Assembly (NCBI GenBank): GCA_018664825.1
Contig: JABJNO010000007.1
Coordinates: 1 to 46,759, forward strand
DNA length: 46,759 nucleotides
Direction of reading: 5' to 3'
Source of the DNA: Candidatus Parcubacteria bacterium
Lineage (GTDB): Bacteria > Patescibacteriota > Patescibacteriia > UBA1558 > GWA2-36-10
In this document: one piece after another, positions 31,471-40,493 of the stretch
Position numbering within the stretch: the stretch's first letter is position 1
Layout: every line of letters starts with the position of its first letter
Translations under genes and position numbers: made by a program
Notes under the pieces: generated by a model
Seen by the model: only the letters and a program-made list of their open reading frames with translations
What the model was told of the DNA's origin: nothing
Database searches by the model: none

Positions 31471-31805
31471 TTATTTTTTGATTTTCCTCTTTATTTCTTT
31501 TATTTCTTTGAGTATCTCTTCTGCCAACTCCGCTGATTTCAAATCGGCTTGCAAATCTGCTTCATCTCGAACATTATCTTTATAAGATTGTTTATTTTGA
31601 GACATCAATAATAATATCATCAAAATAATAGCCTCCAGGATACTATCAAGGTCAACAAGTTTATATCTAGTTGTAAGGCTAGCCATATCATAAACCAAAG
31701 TATATGAAGAACCAAAAACAACCAAGATCCAACCCAACTATTCATCGAATCAGCCAGGACTACTCTTCTAAATTTTTTCATTTTAAAAGTCTTTTTTCTG
31801 GGCAT
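31471..31805 (-). CDS. DUF1003-like membrane protein, frameshifted near 31638
   Basis: Two overlapping frames join into one DUF1003-type protein of about 111 residues. The first (from ATG 31805) gives the WVGSWLFLVLHILWFMIWLA helix and LLTLIVS; the second continues with LEAIILMILLLMSQNKQ, DNVRDEADLQADLKSAELAEEIL. This order (membrane helix, 'LNLxLS', 'xLMSQNR', 'ADxxADLxxxxEI') is the DUF1003 pattern. A single base is missing where the minus strand reads TATCCTGG (31635-31642), probably one C of a CCC run. It is the last gene of the pilus operon, 9 nt after the previous one. Confidence 0.8.
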
Positions 31806-31814
31806 ATTTTAAAT

Positions 31815-32765
31815 TTAAGGTATTAATTCACTCCAAGTACAATTGGAAATATCCTGATTACAAGTGTAGTTTGCTTTGCGGGTAGCCTTGGTAGTACTGG
31901 CCGTAGACTGAATGTTTGAGTTGCATTCCGAATCATCATCACAACCCTCTGGCCACGGAGTAATAATCAAATTTGTATCATCAAATTTGAAACTAAAACC
32001 AGACTCGACATCATGCCTCTCAGCAAAATACATATCTATTATATTATCACCTGCTGATAAATATATATCACCTATTTTTGTGACAGCCGCATGAGTACCT
32101 CCATTGTTTACTACCACTACTCCTTCTTTGAGTACCCAGCTATCGTCATCACTAGCTAGTTCATAACTATAATCTCCATCTGCAGGAGCCGTCACCTTGG
32201 CTCGCCAGTGCATAGCAAAATGATAGTCATGAGCCTGTCCTTCTTTGTCTTCATAGATAGTACCATCATAAGGAAACCACATGCTAGTAGGAAATTCTAG
32301 GTTAGCATCAATTTGCTCATAAATTTTATAAGTATCATCAAACCAATCATGTTCTGTTGGAGTGGGTGTTGGTCCCGGATAAGGATTTACATCCATATCT
32401 GGATGATTTATAGAATGTTGAAAATATTCTCCCCACCAACCAGTTCCAGATCCAAACTGACATTCCGGAGGCGTCGCACAAGCCCCTGCAATTTCTACAA
32501 AAGCACTACTAACAGTGATGTCTCCTACTAAAAAATCATCAAAAATAAAATTTGACGGTTCATTTCTGAGTTGCATCAAAGATTCTCCTACCCCTGCTTC
32601 GGCTGCATAAAAACTTTTTATAGAATCTGAAAAGGAAGCCAAGCTTGCCCGTACGCTAATTGATAAAAACATCACAGACAAAACAATAGAAAACATCACA
32701 GCCGAAACTATAATTGATGCAATCAATGCAGCGGCGCCTTGTTGTGATTTTATTATATCTCTCAT
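31815..32765 (-). CDS. PilX-like minor pilin with fibro-slime/PA14-like domain
   Basis: A 316-residue protein. The N-terminus has the shape of a pseudopilin of the PilX type (SQQGAAALIASIIVSAVMF, then FYAAEAGVGE), followed by a domain reading AMHWRAKVTAPADGDYSYELASDDDSWV and FAERHDVESGFSFKF. The latter is the signature of fibro-slime/PA14-like carbohydrate-binding beta sandwiches. Several Cys are near the C-terminus. It would be a pilus-tip or priming subunit that binds a surface. It is 2 nt from the preceding pseudopilin gene. Confidence 0.8.
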   Translation of the reverse strand: MRDIIKSQQGAAALIASIIVSAVMFSIVLSVMFLSISVRASLASFSDSIKSFYAAEAGVGESLMQLRNEPSNFIFDDFLVGDITVSSAFVEIAGACATPPECQFGSGTGWWGEYFQHSINHPDMDVNPYPGPTPTPTEHDWFDDTYKIYEQIDANLEFPTSMWFPYDGTIYEDKEGQAHDYHFAMHWRAKVTAPADGDYSYELASDDDSWVLKEGVVVVNNGGTHAAVTKIGDIYLSAGDNIIDMYFAERHDVESGFSFKFDDTNLIITPWPEGCDDDSECNSNIQSTASTTKATRKANYTCNQDISNCTWSELIP

Positions 32766-32767
32766 AA

Positions 32768-33304
32768 CTAACGAATACTAATAAAGGTATTAAAATCTTT
32801 TTGCAAATAACCATAGGGATCTGTGAGCGCACCAATGGTAATTGTAAATTCTATTTTCACTCCTTGCAACGGCGTGGCCTGAGCATCTGATATAGGAGTT
32901 AGTACAAATCCTGATATGATGACGTCACTTGTGTTTATGACCACAGGATCAGCAGTTGATTGACTAGGAAAACCACTGCCCTCATCCTCGGTTTCTCTAT
33001 ATACCAAATCATCTCCCTCGACAGCCAAGCTAAATCTAGCGTCGGGCATCTGATAAAAATGTAATACTTCGGGAGCAGGAGAAACATCATCCATGCTATC
33101 TACGTTATGAATTTTTTGAGTCAAAAAGTTTACTACAAAACGAGCATTATTATGTACTGTATGGGAAGCTCTTAGCTGCTTACGCGCATTAAAGATTGTC
33201 ATTACCATACTAGTAATAATAACGAACATGATCGTCATGATAAATATGTACATCAATGTTTCAACGAGAGTAAATCCCTTTTGATTTTTCTTTAAGTTTA
33301 TCAT
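32768..33304 (-). CDS. Type IV pseudopilin (PulJ/PilW-like)
   Basis: A 178-residue protein starting MINLKKNQKGFTLVETLMYIF: a class III leader cut before Phe, with the Glu5 of pilins, then the 20-residue hydrophobic helix. The remainder (HNNARFVVNFLTQKIHNV...) fits the PulJ/PilW type. ATG 33304 was chosen as it opens the prepilin leader; it overlaps the previous gene's stop by 4 nt. Confidence 0.85.
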   Translation of the reverse strand: MINLKKNQKGFTLVETLMYIFIMTIMFVIITSMVMTIFNARKQLRASHTVHNNARFVVNFLTQKIHNVDSMDDVSPAPEVLHFYQMPDARFSLAVEGDDLVYRETEDEGSGFPSQSTADPVVINTSDVIISGFVLTPISDAQATPLQGVKIEFTITIGALTDPYGYLQKDFNTFISIR

Positions 33305-35226
33305 TGTGGATAGGTTGAATAGCTTATTATCGCCTCTTCCAAAATAGGTACCTGCCAAGCAGCTTCACTTTCTAAAAATAATTTATACCTCAAATATCTT
33401 TCATCCTGATGATTGGTATAATTTATATACTCTTCACTGGTTGTATAATACGTACCGCTAGTAGCGTCTGGACCTACATAATTCCATGGTCCACCAGAAT
33501 TGACAGAGGTGGCTATTTGAAATCGAACCTCAGTATCAGTGGGCTGTATACCGCTCCAAGAAATCCAATTATAAACTACTTGATCACTCCCCGTATCATA
33601 AGTGGAAGACTCTAGAGTACCAAAATCTGCATAATCACAATCTACCACTTCTGTAGAGATAATAAAAAATTCTCCCTGATCATTAGAAGTAGCTGCATAT
33701 ATAATAGAGCAGTTTGCAGACATGCCCAACACATAACCGTCCAGATCAAAGCTTGATACTTCTGTAATAGTCACCGGGAAACTAATGTCAATAACTTTTA
33801 ACTCTTGGTTTGATAAATTTGTACCCAAGAGAGCATAAGGACCAACTATAGAAAAAGAATGTACCGTCTCTCCTACTTCATATTCACCAAGATAACTCGG
33901 ATTTTCTGGGTCACTTATATCAAGGACAAAAAACTCTGATCCACTAGAATTTTCTTTGGTAGAAACATAAGCCCTGTTCCCTCTTACAAATACATCCGTA
34001 GCATCTAGTGAGTCAGGTAAATCGTACTGACCTACTATGGTTAGGCTGGTTGGGTTGGTAATCTCTACAATTTGTAATTCTTTATCTGAATCTTCAGTCG
34101 CAATATAAGCATATTGACCAGAAATAAATAATTCTTCTGCATCATCATCAACACCTATACTACCAAGCGGGAGTGGATCTCCTGGATTATTTATACTAAA
34201 AGAATATAAATCATCATCTTGAACAATATATATTTCATTGTTATAAACCTGCAAATCTTTGGCATTGGAAGAATCAGGTAAATTATATTCACCCGAACGA
34301 AAAACATCACTAGGGTCTGACACATCTATCACTTGTAGCTCTCTGGTATTTCTAGAAGTTGATATATATGCATAATCACCCTGAACAACTACTGATGAAA
34401 CGGTTGATCCGATATTGAGAGAATCCAACAAAAAAGGATTATAAATATCTGAAACATCTATAACATAAAATTCATGCCCTGATGAATTATTTTGAGTAAC
34501 TAGATAAGCTATATCATCTAATTCATAAACATCGTTATCATCTTTATCTCCCGTAGTATTAAAAGTTGCGGTGGTGGTTGCTTCGTTCCAGTCCAAAAAT
34601 CCAGATTGAAGAGTGACGATTCCATCGATAGATATATCTATACCCGAGTCTTTTGTATAAAACATGGTCTCATCAGACCAGCTGGCCTGCCCAGATCCCC
34701 CGCCCCAGTCTGTATGTACCCAACGATCACTAGCCCAACGATGAATATAGGTTTCTAACACTTCTTGTTTGGCGGATCCTGTCCGGCTTTGCCAATCTAT
34801 GGTTACACTTATCTTTTTTGTATCTGGGTCTGCATTACCGCTCGGCACTATATCACCATAAGCATGCCCATTGCCAATATTTTCTCTCTCAACATTACTA
34901 ATATTTATATTTCTAGTATATTTTCCATCTATCAACTGACTACCAGCACTTATTGTCCAGGTTTCACCGACCAAATCTACGCTATAATCTCCAGCAACCA
35001 AAACACTCCGGCCCATCATCTTGACTGCCTCGATAGCCTCAATAGAATACAATGTAACTTGAGTATTCTCTTCATTGAGCTTTCTGGTTTTACTATTAAA
35101 ATTGCTAACACCCATGATCAAGCTAAGCATTGCTGCCACAAAGGAAATTACAAGCAATATTTCCATGATAGAAAAACCTTTTTGCCCCGAGCAAAGTCGA
35201 GGGATTTGTCCTCCTCTTTTTATCAT
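33301..35226 (-). CDS. Giant pilin-like protein with TDWGGG module and LVIVD propeller
   Basis: A 641-residue protein with a pilin N-terminus (QKGFSIMEILLVISFVAAML), a short pilin stem, then HTDWGGGSGQASW and at least six LVIVD propeller repeats (for example AYISTSRNTRELQVIDVSDP). The same TDWxGG-plus-propeller arrangement occurs in the 1876-residue surface protein at 21332. Before the prepilin cleavage site there is an unusual insert, IPRLCSGQ, made by a palindromic DNA repeat (35185-35203). A pilin with such a large head would sit at the tip. Neighbouring genes overlap or are within 3 nt. Confidence 0.8.
   Translation of the reverse strand: MIKRGGQIPRLCSGQKGFSIMEILLVISFVAAMLSLIMGVSNFNSKTRKLNEENTQVTLYSIEAIEAVKMMGRSVLVAGDYSVDLVGETWTISAGSQLIDGKYTRNINISNVERENIGNGHAYGDIVPSGNADPDTKKISVTIDWQSRTGSAKQEVLETYIHRWASDRWVHTDWGGGSGQASWSDETMFYTKDSGIDISIDGIVTLQSGFLDWNEATTTATFNTTGDKDDNDVYELDDIAYLVTQNNSSGHEFYVIDVSDIYNPFLLDSLNIGSTVSSVVVQGDYAYISTSRNTRELQVIDVSDPSDVFRSGEYNLPDSSNAKDLQVYNNEIYIVQDDDLYSFSINNPGDPLPLGSIGVDDDAEELFISGQYAYIATEDSDKELQIVEITNPTSLTIVGQYDLPDSLDATDVFVRGNRAYVSTKENSSGSEFFVLDISDPENPSYLGEYEVGETVHSFSIVGPYALLGTNLSNQELKVIDISFPVTITEVSSFDLDGYVLGMSANCSIIYAATSNDQGEFFIISTEVVDCDYADFGTLESSTYDTGSDQVVYNWISWSGIQPTDTEVRFQIATSVNSGGPWNYVGPDATSGTYYTTSEEYINYTNHQDERYLRYKLFLESEAAWQVPILEEAIISYSTYPQ
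35185..35203. repeat. Palindromic repeat unit inside the prepilin leader coding sequence
   Basis: CCCCGAGCAAAGTCGAGGG: the arms form a 6-bp stem (CCTCGA/TCGGGG on the minus strand, one G-U). It encodes IPRLCSGQ in the leader. The look is that of a small dispersed palindromic element inserted in frame. Confidence 0.45.
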
Positions 35227-35228
35227 AA

Positions 35229-35705
35229 TTATTCTACATGACCTGTTGCCAAAACATCTAGAGTTTTGACAGCAGCTGGCTCTGAAATTGGATAAATAGA
35301 TACGGTGCCAGTGTTGGCAGTCATACCTGTAAATTTATAAAAAAGCACGTCTTCTTGGCGACCACCTGCTCCATCGGTAAAAGAGTTTGTAGGGTCAAGT
35401 ATATTTACACCTTGTAATTCGTGCTCTATATTTTCAGGCTCAGATTGATTATAAAAACTACCTTTAAACAAAACTATCCTGTCCTCCTCTAGATGGACCC
35501 CCCATTGATCATCCATCGCTACTGCCGTAGAGAGCTGTTGAGCTCTGACTAAAGTAGCTCGCAATTCATCACGAGCATTTATAGCTTGGACATCTTTTTG
35601 CCAGTTACCGTATGAAACTGCACTGAGACTAGCAATGATTGACATTACTACCAAGACTATCAAAATTTCGATACTCGAAACACCACTTTTATCTTTCCAA
35701 AACAT
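35229..35705 (-). CDS. Type IV pseudopilin (GspH-like)
   Basis: A 158-residue protein with the prepilin segment KSGVSSIEILIVLVVMSIIASLSAVSYGNW: a non-canonical cleavage region (Gly-Val in place of Gly-Phe) but with Glu at the right distance. The rest (ARDELRATLVRAQQLSTAVAM...WGVHLEEDRIVLFKG) matches GspH/FimT-type pseudopilins. It follows pilC by 6 nt. Confidence 0.8.
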   Translation of the reverse strand: MFWKDKSGVSSIEILIVLVVMSIIASLSAVSYGNWQKDVQAINARDELRATLVRAQQLSTAVAMDDQWGVHLEEDRIVLFKGSFYNQSEPENIEHELQGVNILDPTNSFTDGAGGRQEDVLFYKFTGMTANTGTVSIYPISEPAAVKTLDVLATGHVE

Positions 35706-35711
35706 ATTTTA

Positions 35712-36971
35712 TTAATCAGCAAAACTATTTGTAAGCTCATACATAGGCCCAATCACAGATACAGCAATAAAACCAACAGCTATACCAACAAGTACCAGTA
35801 ATATAGGCTCTATTATTGTTGATAAATTTGATAAAACATTATTTACTCTATCTTCATAAAATCTGGCAATTTTTTTCAAAATATTTTCAAGCTCACCGGT
35901 AGTTTCTCCTACTTTGCACAATTGAACAGCCAAAGAAGGAAATAGGTCTGGTCTTTGTTTCATAGACTTTTCCAAAGACACGCCTTTTTCTAACTCCCCG
36001 GCCATTTTTATTATTTCATTTCTATATTTTAGATTACTTACTGTCTGGGAAACAATCTCTAGGGATTTTACAATAGAAAGTCCCGCCGCTAGCAAAGCTG
36101 TCAGGTTGCCAGCAAACCTAGTTAGTGATAATTCCTTTATTATTTTCCCTACAAAAGGAAGCTTCAACATGAGGACATGTAAAGCAAACCTAGGCTTTGG
36201 TAATCTAAAGAGATATTTCAAACCAATGCCCAATCCTATTAGGCCAGCTATCACATAATAACCATTGGCTCGTAAAAAATGATTTATAAAATTTACTGCT
36301 ACCAAAACAAAAGGAAGTTCTACATCGGCCTGCCTAAACATACCAATCAATTGAGGAAATATAGTAAGAGCCAAAAATAAACTCACTCCTATCAAAGCCA
36401 ATAATACAATACTAGGATACATCAAAGCACCAATAACCTTGCCGCGCAATCTTTTTTGAGCACGCAAGATATCCGCCAAGTGCCCAGCCGAATCAGCCAA
36501 CATCCCAGTGTTTTCCCCTACTTCCATAGTAGCAATTATCATCTCTGAAAAAACTTTTGGATAATGCTTCATACCTTTGGAGAGTAACTGCCCATTTTCA
36601 ACGTGCTGTTGTAGATACTCAATTATTTTCTGGAAATATTTATTTTTTATTTCATTTTTCAAGGTTTTCAAAGTCGGAGCCAAGGCTAATCCCGCTTTAA
36701 GCATAGTAGCCAAATTGTCCAAAAAAACCATTTTGTCTGTCAGGCTGACACCTGTCAGTTGCATGCCTTTTTTGACTGGCTTAATATATTTTTGAGTTGG
36801 CTCAAACTGTTTTTTCTTCTTTTTTGCTTTTGATGATTTACCAGTATAAAGCTTAAAAGAAGTCATTTTTTCTTTTTTTACCTTGGTCAATTCACCATCA
36901 GCACTCAATTTTTCAACTTGAAATTCAGTACCTTCGCCTATCTTTTGATGTTTGTTGTCTAAATATTGCAT
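35712..36971 (-). CDS. pilC: Type IV pilus inner-membrane platform protein PilC
   Basis: A 419-residue GspF/PilC protein with two repeated T2SSF cytoplasmic domains (about 75-195 and 290-405) and three membrane helices (VLLALIGVSLFLALTIFP, VIAGLIGLGIGLKYLF, IIEPILLVLVGIAVGFIAV). The motif GENTGML/GETTGEL marks each half. The N-terminal 70 residues are basic and Lys-rich. It organises pilus assembly around the PilB ATPase. It starts 1 nt after the pilB stop. Confidence 0.95.
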   Translation of the reverse strand: MQYLDNKHQKIGEGTEFQVEKLSADGELTKVKKEKMTSFKLYTGKSSKAKKKKKQFEPTQKYIKPVKKGMQLTGVSLTDKMVFLDNLATMLKAGLALAPTLKTLKNEIKNKYFQKIIEYLQQHVENGQLLSKGMKHYPKVFSEMIIATMEVGENTGMLADSAGHLADILRAQKRLRGKVIGALMYPSIVLLALIGVSLFLALTIFPQLIGMFRQADVELPFVLVAVNFINHFLRANGYYVIAGLIGLGIGLKYLFRLPKPRFALHVLMLKLPFVGKIIKELSLTRFAGNLTALLAAGLSIVKSLEIVSQTVSNLKYRNEIIKMAGELEKGVSLEKSMKQRPDLFPSLAVQLCKVGETTGELENILKKIARFYEDRVNNVLSNLSTIIEPILLVLVGIAVGFIAVSVIGPMYELTNSFAD

Positions 36972-36972
36972 A

Positions 36973-38703
36973 TTATTCTCGTTTTATACTTAAGACCTCT
37001 TCTATGGTAGTTACACCTAAAAGTGCTTTTTGTATACCGTCTTCAAAAATACTTACCATACCCTTGCCCATGGCCGCTTTGCTAATTTCACTAGATGAAG
37101 CATTGCGAACTATGCACTCTTGGACTTCAGGAATATTATCAAGCACTTCCATTACCGCTACTCTTTTGTCATAGCCAGAATTATTACAACGAGTACAGCC
37201 CTTTCCTTTATAAAAAGTAAGCTCTCCAAAAGATTTTATATCATCCTCAATAACCTTAAGATCTTTAAACCTTTGCAGCATAATCTCTAAATCAAATTCT
37301 TTGCTCAGACTTTTTAATTGATCTTTAGAAAGATGGAAGCTTTCAATACAATTCAAACAAATTTTCCTTACCAACCTTTGAGCTACAACTGCATTGAGAG
37401 TAGAAGCAACCAAAAACGGCTCTACATCCATATCAAGTAGCCTAGGCGGTGCTCCTGATGCGTTGTTGGTATGCAAAGTAGACAAAACCAAATGACCAGT
37501 CAAGCCAGCTCGGACAGAAATCTGAGCAGTTTCATTGTCTCGAATCTCACCAATCATAATGATGTCCGGATCTTGTCTAAGGAGAGCTCTCAGGCCAGCT
37601 GCAAAAGTATAACCTGCTTTTTGATTTGTTTGAGTTTGATTTACTCTATGCACACCATACTCAATCGGATCTTCAATAGTGCAGATATTTACTTCTTCGG
37701 TGTTCAAAATATTTAAAATTGAGTACAAAGTAGTAGTTTTACCACTACCCGTAGGTCCAACCACCAGGATCATACCAAAGGGCTTTTTGAGTTGCCTGGT
37801 CATAATTTCTGCATTTTTTTCAGTAAACCCAAGCTCCTCTAGGGTTAGATTTTGAGCATCATCTGTCATCAAACGCATTACTACTTTTTCTCCATAAAAA
37901 GCCGGAATAACAGAGACCCTAACTGACTCTTCTTCGTCTTCTACCTTAAAAGAAAAACGTCCATCCTGAGGAACCCGATGCTCATCTATACGCAAATTGG
38001 ATAAAATCTTTATACGAGCAACCAAGGCATCGTGTATTGAAGCTGGTAGCTCTACCCTGTCATGCAGATCACCATCTACTCTAAATCTGACAACCACCGC
38101 ATCCGGCAAAGCCTCTATATGTATATCTGAAGTCTGCTCAAACATAGCTGACTCCAAAATAGCATCTATTATTTTTATAACTGGAACCTCTACTTCAGTT
38201 GGCTTACCGTCTACTTTTAGTATTTTGTTGTTCAATATTTTGTTGAGTTCTTCTTGAATATCTTTTTGATAAAGCCTGGAAGCATACAAATAATTTTTGT
38301 AGCTAGTCATAAAAACCTCAACTTTATTTTTAGTAGCTTTTTTTACCAAACTAATATTGGCCTTATCCTTTGGATTGACAAAGGCTACCTTCATATTTTT
38401 ACCTTCAACATCAAAAGGAATGGCTTTGGCCAAACGAACTGTTTTTTCATCAAGTTCTGCCAAAATTTCTGGTTCAAGTTTACGTTTTCTCAAATTCACA
38501 AAAGGAATTTTTATACTATCCCCTATCAACTCAAACAAATATCTAATATTAAAAAATCCTCGCTCAATCAAAACCTCCTCAACACCTCTACGGCGGCGAT
38601 GAGCGTTGCTTTCAGCGTCTTTCCAGCCACTAGCTTTAATGACTTTTGCTTTGATGAGAATATCTTTCAATTCTTTTTGAGAAATCGGTAAATGGGAGGC
38701 CAT
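36973..38703 (-). CDS. pilB: Type IV pilus assembly ATPase PilB
   Basis: A 576-residue GspE/PilB ATPase: an N-terminal MshEN/T2SSE_N domain (about 1-140), then the ATPase core with Walker A GPTGSGKTTT at about 315, the Asp box, Walker B IIMIGEIRD, and the His box LSTLHTN. The tetracysteine zinc site CLNC...CTRC (about 451-505) is intact. It powers pilus extension. No PilT, PilM-Q or PilD gene is in this window. First gene of a seven-gene operon reaching 31471. Confidence 0.96.
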   Translation of the reverse strand: MASHLPISQKELKDILIKAKVIKASGWKDAESNAHRRRRGVEEVLIERGFFNIRYLFELIGDSIKIPFVNLRKRKLEPEILAELDEKTVRLAKAIPFDVEGKNMKVAFVNPKDKANISLVKKATKNKVEVFMTSYKNYLYASRLYQKDIQEELNKILNNKILKVDGKPTEVEVPVIKIIDAILESAMFEQTSDIHIEALPDAVVVRFRVDGDLHDRVELPASIHDALVARIKILSNLRIDEHRVPQDGRFSFKVEDEEESVRVSVIPAFYGEKVVMRLMTDDAQNLTLEELGFTEKNAEIMTRQLKKPFGMILVVGPTGSGKTTTLYSILNILNTEEVNICTIEDPIEYGVHRVNQTQTNQKAGYTFAAGLRALLRQDPDIIMIGEIRDNETAQISVRAGLTGHLVLSTLHTNNASGAPPRLLDMDVEPFLVASTLNAVVAQRLVRKICLNCIESFHLSKDQLKSLSKEFDLEIMLQRFKDLKVIEDDIKSFGELTFYKGKGCTRCNNSGYDKRVAVMEVLDNIPEVQECIVRNASSSEISKAAMGKGMVSIFEDGIQKALLGVTTIEEVLSIKRE

Positions 38704-38733
38704 ATTTAAAATTTTTATGATAATTGTTTATTT

Positions 38734-38762
38734 ATTATACCAGAAAAAGACCTCTAACACAA
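38734..38762 (-). promoter_or_regulatory. Promoter of the pilus operon
   Basis: Minus strand TTGTGT (38757-38762), 17-nt spacer, TATAAT (38734-38739); a leader of about 25 nt precedes the pilB ATG. Confidence 0.6.
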
Positions 38763-38765
38763 AAT

Positions 38766-38793
38766 AAAAAATCCCCACTTAGGAGGATTTTTT
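38766..38793 (-). terminator. Intrinsic terminator of the CcdA operon
   Basis: 9-bp outer stem (38766-38774 with 38785-38793) plus two further pairs, T run on the minus strand, just before the pilus promoter. Confidence 0.75.
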
Positions 38794-38798
38794 ATTTT

Positions 38799-40490
38799 TT
38801 ATTCTAAGTTCCAAACTACTCCATCTTCTTGATGTTGTGTTGCCCACGAAAACCACATCTCATAATATCCAGGAAGTGGTTGCTTGTCCAATAACACCGT
38901 CACACTACCATTGTCTCTCCTGGCTTCCAGTGCATCTCCAGCTACTTCCAAAATTTTACTATCTCCTTTTTTTAATTGTAGATGTGGCAAAGCAACTGAC
39001 TTACCTTTATAGGGAACAACATACATTACTTCTTTGGGTGGAAATCTTTTGTCTGATATAGAAACTGGAAAATAAACATCCTCAGTATCTTCGTAGCCAC
39101 TATATGGGTAAAAATCATAATCTCTATCATAGCCTGTGTCTATACTCAAAATATCGGCTTGCGGATATTTTTCTCTTACTTCGGACATAGGAATCAATTT
39201 CATATCCAAAACTTTTAGCTCCGTACCCAGATAATCTCCCACCAAAGACTCTAGGCCAGCCTGAGACCACAGTGATTCCGTTTGTTTATCATACATTACT
39301 AAATTTGATTCATACAAAAAACCTGACACGCCAAATTCTAATAACTCACCATCTACGTTTCTATCAAAAACAATAGCTGAGCCACAAAGTGGGCAAAAAG
39401 TAACTGCAAAGTTATAATCCCCTATTGAATCATTTACAATCTCGTGCCAAACCAAAATATTGTAAGGATAAAATCTGGTCTGATTTTCAGAACTCACCAA
39501 AACCCCAAGTACCTCATCATCAATATCTGATTTATCGACATCAACAAATTTTGGATTAGCCAAGGCTGGTATACCATCTTTACTTGGTCCACCACTAAGC
39601 AAATCATTCAAATCAATACTGGTTTTATCTGTATTGGTTTTAAAATTTGAAAATTTTGACATATCTACAGCCTTATTTATTAATTCCCCTGTAGTTTTTC
39701 TACCTTCTTCGTCTCCTATAAAATCTTCCATTTCTTCTTGCAGGCTTTTTCCATCATTATCATCATCCAAATCTTCCAAGGCATCCATCACTGCATTGTT
39801 TTCTTCTATGCTTTGTAAAAAGTTTGTCCAACTCTCAGGAGTTTTGTCTACAATATATCCCTGAAGCTTTCTATCATAACCCGTAGCAATACCTAGGGCT
39901 GCTATGATGATAAGTATACCAAAAATTTTATGTATTTTTTCTAAATGATTATAAAGACCTTTGATTTTTTCCAAAAGTGTTCGGCTAGCAAGGATAATAA
40001 TCAACATGATAATACCCGTACCCAAGGCATATGACAGAACTATAAGGAAAGAAGCCAGTCCTGCCTGGGTAGTCACAGCCAAAGTAATCACTGCTCCCAA
40101 TATCGGTCCCGCACACGGAGCCCAAACAAGTCCTAGGGTAGCTCCAGTAGCAAAGCCTCCCCAAAAGCCTCCCTTTTCACCGGCACTTATGTTGGGTGTT
40201 TTAAAAAATTTGTATTGAATCTTTGGAAAAAGCATCACAATTCCCAAAAACACCAAAATAACAGCTGCTACATATCTAAGAATATCTATACTAATGCCTA
40301 GTGACTGAACAATAGCTGTGGCAAATACTGTAAATAAGGCAAAACTCAACACAAATCCTGCCAAAATACCATATGGCCTAGTTTTTCCACCAACTGCTCC
40401 GGAAAGCATGATTGGTAAAATGGGCAAAATACACGGAGAAAGAACCGTGGCTACACCCGCCAAAAATCCTATTATAATCAATAAAAACAT
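38799..40490 (-). CDS. CcdA/DsbD-type membrane thiol transporter fused to DUF3179
   Basis: A 563-residue two-part protein. The first 210 residues are a CcdA-like six-helix domain with both redox Cys motifs, LSPCILPILP and WAPCAGPILG. After an acidic segment with an EF-hand-like DDDNDGKSLQEE, residues about 300-560 are a DUF3179 domain (FCPLCGSAIVFDR, GVSGFLYESNLVMYDKQTESLWSQ). CcdA brings electrons across the membrane from thioredoxin; DUF3179 is an extracytoplasmic domain of unknown role, whose CPLC could be the acceptor. The fusion argues that DUF3179 works with thiol electrons. The thioredoxin gene lies immediately upstream (3 nt). Confidence 0.85.
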   Translation of the reverse strand: MFLLIIIGFLAGVATVLSPCILPILPIMLSGAVGGKTRPYGILAGFVLSFALFTVFATAIVQSLGISIDILRYVAAVILVFLGIVMLFPKIQYKFFKTPNISAGEKGGFWGGFATGATLGLVWAPCAGPILGAVITLAVTTQAGLASFLIVLSYALGTGIIMLIIILASRTLLEKIKGLYNHLEKIHKIFGILIIIAALGIATGYDRKLQGYIVDKTPESWTNFLQSIEENNAVMDALEDLDDDNDGKSLQEEMEDFIGDEEGRKTTGELINKAVDMSKFSNFKTNTDKTSIDLNDLLSGGPSKDGIPALANPKFVDVDKSDIDDEVLGVLVSSENQTRFYPYNILVWHEIVNDSIGDYNFAVTFCPLCGSAIVFDRNVDGELLEFGVSGFLYESNLVMYDKQTESLWSQAGLESLVGDYLGTELKVLDMKLIPMSEVREKYPQADILSIDTGYDRDYDFYPYSGYEDTEDVYFPVSISDKRFPPKEVMYVVPYKGKSVALPHLQLKKGDSKILEVAGDALEARRDNGSVTVLLDKQPLPGYYEMWFSWATQHQEDGVVWNLE

Positions 40491-40493
40491 ATT

